A stretch of 64,000 nt of DNA from Branchipolynoe longqiensis (lineage: Eukaryota; Annelida; Polychaeta; Phyllodocida; Polynoidae). Location of the stretch: NCBI GenBank assembly GCA_030323885.1, contig CM059186.1:155963064-156027063 (forward strand), read 5' to 3'. The position numbers and the translations under genes are program-made. The notes below the pieces were generated by a model, which worked only from the letters and a program-made list of their open reading frames with translations, ran no database searches and was not told where the DNA came from. Shown here piece after piece: positions 61,948 to 64,000 of this stretch; position 1 is the first letter of the stretch; every line of letters starts with the position of its first letter.

Positions 61948-62071
61948 TATATATATATGCATATATGTATATATACACACCTTTCATTCTATGTTATGTG
62001 AGATAGAACAGTGCAATTGCCAGCGGGCAGATCTCTTGCGGCTCTCAGTTGTCCTCATGTACTCATAACCA
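61061..62071. other. Unclassified AT-rich stretch with TA microsatellites
   Basis: TATATG/TA repeats at 61370-61670 and 61860-61975. No gene seen. Confidence 0.4.
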
Positions 62072-62085
62072 TTTATTTACAACAA

Positions 62086-62428
62086 CACCAGACGGGATGG
62101 CCGAATGAGTTAGAGCATCCATCTCCCGTGCTGGTAGATCGTGGGGTCGTGGGTTCTAGTCCCGGTCGAGTCAAACCAATGACTTAAAAATTGATACTTG
62201 TTGCTTCCTAGCCAGGCGCTCGGCATTATTAGGATAGGGCAAGGACTGGTGTGCTCAGTGTCAGGATAATGTGACTGAGTGGGATACCAGGTCATGGTGC
62301 CGGCGGCCTGGTTTCCCAGTGGGACAGCACTATAAAGTCGCCATGAGTGCGCACTGTCACAAGTCGGTACCCGTCCTGATATGACCTTAGATGTTGCTAG
62401 GACGTAAAACAACAACAAACAAACAAAC
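62086..62428 (+). mobile_element. SINE-L type II, full length with target duplication
   Basis: Flanked by TTTATTTACAACAA at 62072-62085 and 62429-62442 (14 bp, perfect). Head GACGGGATGGCCGAATGAGT; tail CGTAAAACAACAACAAAC. The youngest-looking type II copy here. Confidence 0.95.
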
Positions 62429-62614
62429 TTTATTTACAACAAAAGCTACCGGCGAATCACTAGTCACGCGGGCCACAGGTAGACAACACGGTATATGGAA
62501 TGTTACGCTCCCTGAACAACGCACCCATCATTCGTCGCTTCCCGAGCGTAGACTTGCAGGCCGTCCCACGAACCATTCATATCCAGCTAGTCTCCCCCCC
62601 CCCCTCCGTGGCGA

Positions 62615-62882
62615 CCAGACGGGATGGCCGAATGAGTTGAACGTCAGTCTCCCGCTTTGGTAGATTGTGGGATTCGAACCCATGGGTCGAGTCAAACTAA
62701 TGACTTAAAAATGTATACTTGTCGCTTCTGAGTTGGTTGGTTGGTTGTTGGAGTTTTAGGTCCTTGCAACATCTCAGGTCATATCAGAACGGTGCTTCTT
62801 AGCCATGACGCTCGGCGTTATTAGGATAGGGCAATGACTGGTTGGCTCAGTGTCAGGATAATATGACTGAGTGGGATATCAG
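62615..62882 (+). mobile_element. SINE-L type II, 5' part, with SINE inserted
   Basis: Head GACGGGATGGCCGAATGAGT. Body interrupted at 62730-62793 by a reversed SINE-L tail, resumes as TAGCCATGACGCTCGGCG and stops at GTGGGATATCAG. Confidence 0.8.
62730..62793 (-). mobile_element. 64-bp SINE-L 3' end nested in another SINE-L
   Basis: GAGTTGGTTGGTTGGTTGTT to TCATATCAGAACGGT, with GCTTCT on both sides (62724-62729, 62794-62799). Confidence 0.75.
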
Positions 62883-63954
62883 TCTCTCTAATGTGAAAAA
62901 GTGAAAATTTTCACATTTGCACGATGCATGTAGCCAAACTTTTTTTCAACTTATTTTTACAGTTTTTTTCTTGTAAGCTTGTCTGCTTAAGAGTAATCAA
63001 TAAAATCTTGTTTTACTATGTTGTATACGTTAAAATGAGGTTCTGGATGTGTTTTTGATTTTCATGTTACATGGGTGATATTAATGTATTGCTCAATTTG
63101 TATAAGTTCTAATTCAAAAAGTGAAATTCATTTTTCTCAACTCTGACATATGCATTAGATTGGATTAGGCTATTATTTGGAAGGTTTCTTGCTATTATTT
63201 GGAAGGTTTTCACATTTGCCTTCATTGTCACACTTTCGTGCCCAGTTTTAAAGAATGACCCATACATATACGTGTTTATCTATAAATATATGATACATAC
63301 AAAATCTGTACATAATACGTACATGATACATGCATAACACTCATATGACCGATACATAATACATATATAATACATATATATGTAATACATACATAATACA
63401 TATATATGTAATACATAATACATATATATGTAATACATACATAATACATATATATGTAATACATATATATAATACATACATAATACATATATATGTAATA
63501 CATACATAATACATATACATGTAATACATACATAATACATATATATGTAATACATACATACCAATATAAATGTACACACCCTAACAAACACAGTTCATCC
63601 CGGCTTACCGATTAACCGGATATAGCGGTTAACCTGGCATTCCAACCATTTTAGCTTAGACCCAAGGGTAACATAATATATAAATATATAAATATATATA
63701 TACTATTGTATTCAAATCCTGACTAAGCCAGTTGGAATGCAAACACTACAGTGATATATTCTGCAGCATACCACTGTTGCCCTTGGATTTCTATAAAGTC
63801 AAAAATATGAACTCCAGTGACGGTTTCTTCACCCCGAATTGCAAAAACTCCCGCGTGTGGCGCTGTGGTAGCGAGTCCCCGGCCAAATATGGCTGACCCG
63901 CAGCACAGCATATATTATATGGCATACGATTCAATAGTATAGGTGTATAATGAT
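62883..63954. other. Unclassified AT-rich stretch with ATACATATATATGT repeats
   Basis: 63355-63560 is a tandem array of ACATATATATGTAATACAT-like units; the Tyr/Met/Ile-rich minus-strand frames are its translation. The rest has no recognised feature. Confidence 0.4.
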
Positions 63955-64000
63955 TTGTTTGTTTATCTTGGTTTTACATCCTAGCAAAATCATCATGGCC
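63955..64000 (-). mobile_element. SINE-L tail, cut by window edge
   Basis: TTTGTTTGTTTATCTTGG then TTTTACATCCTAGCAA, diverging afterwards. Confidence 0.45.

Noticed and set aside
2583..62700. tRNA-like segments (GGTGGCCGAATCGG...GGTTCAAGTCCC, TGGTGTAATGGTTAGCAC...) as functional tRNA genes
   Set aside because: Each sits at the head or centre of a dispersed repeat, with degenerate stems and no proper anticodon arm or acceptor pairing. They are SINE promoters.
63276..63591. Tyr/Met/Ile-rich minus-strand frames suggesting a membrane peptide
   Set aside because: They are translations of the ACATATATATGTAATACAT repeat.

Overview
The window looks like intergenic, repeat-dense DNA from an animal nuclear genome, most likely a mollusc (possibly a gastropod). 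The reasons are: no operons or dense coding; abundant tRNA-derived SINEs, including one of a form I know from mollusc sequences (8.6 kb; a degraded copy at 6.6 kb); DIRS-type tyrosine-recombinase retrotransposons; and non-LTR fragments with short-repeat 3' tails. Species cannot be fixed from the sequence. I find no complete host protein gene, no rRNA gene, no stand-alone tRNA gene and no CRISPR array. Nearly all long open frames are transposon genes or artefacts of tandem repeats.

Layout. 0-6.4 kb: 5' end of a DIRS-like element on the minus strand, a cluster of SINE copies, a TIR element with 9-bp target duplications that carries two tRNA(Gln)-like SINEs, and an isolated DIRS terminal repeat. 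6.6-10.3 kb: two mollusc-type SINEs, a 13-bp minisatellite growing out of one SINE head, and a TTAA-bounded MITE whose interior has expanded into 37 copies of a 20-bp repeat. 10.5-23.4 kb: more SINEs, a broken non-LTR reverse transcriptase (13.2-15.0 kb), a 115-bp satellite, nested MITEs and two chimeric LINE-tail elements. 23.4-32.3 kb: the retrotransposon core, with a degraded DIRS gag copy (24.1-25.3 kb) followed by a nearly intact DIRS element on the minus strand (gag, RT-RNase H and tyrosine recombinase, 26.9-31.4 kb; its 3' part is hidden by a 500-bp assembly gap). 32-57 kb: SINEs, MITEs, minisatellites, a LINE 3' end with target duplication, two CpG-rich islands and a roughly 1-kb polypurine tract. 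57.6-61.06 kb: a 3.4-kb satellite of 10-bp units arranged in homogeneous blocks. 61-64 kb: AT-rich microsatellite DNA and SINE-in-SINE nesting.

How the parts relate. The DIRS and LINE fragments are the autonomous class. The SINEs are non-autonomous and show LINE-style 5' truncation with 10-14 bp target duplications. At least four families of short TIR elements (9-bp TSD, TTAA, TAA, TA) are present, mostly without any transposase. The elements are nested repeatedly, so the insertion order can be read directly, and in several places an empty site is available for comparison. The strongest observation is a TIR family with five copies here, each flanked by a 9-bp target duplication, whose terminal arms each contain a small hairpin kept by paired changes. 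One of its members carries unrelated interior sequence that may be a captured exon.
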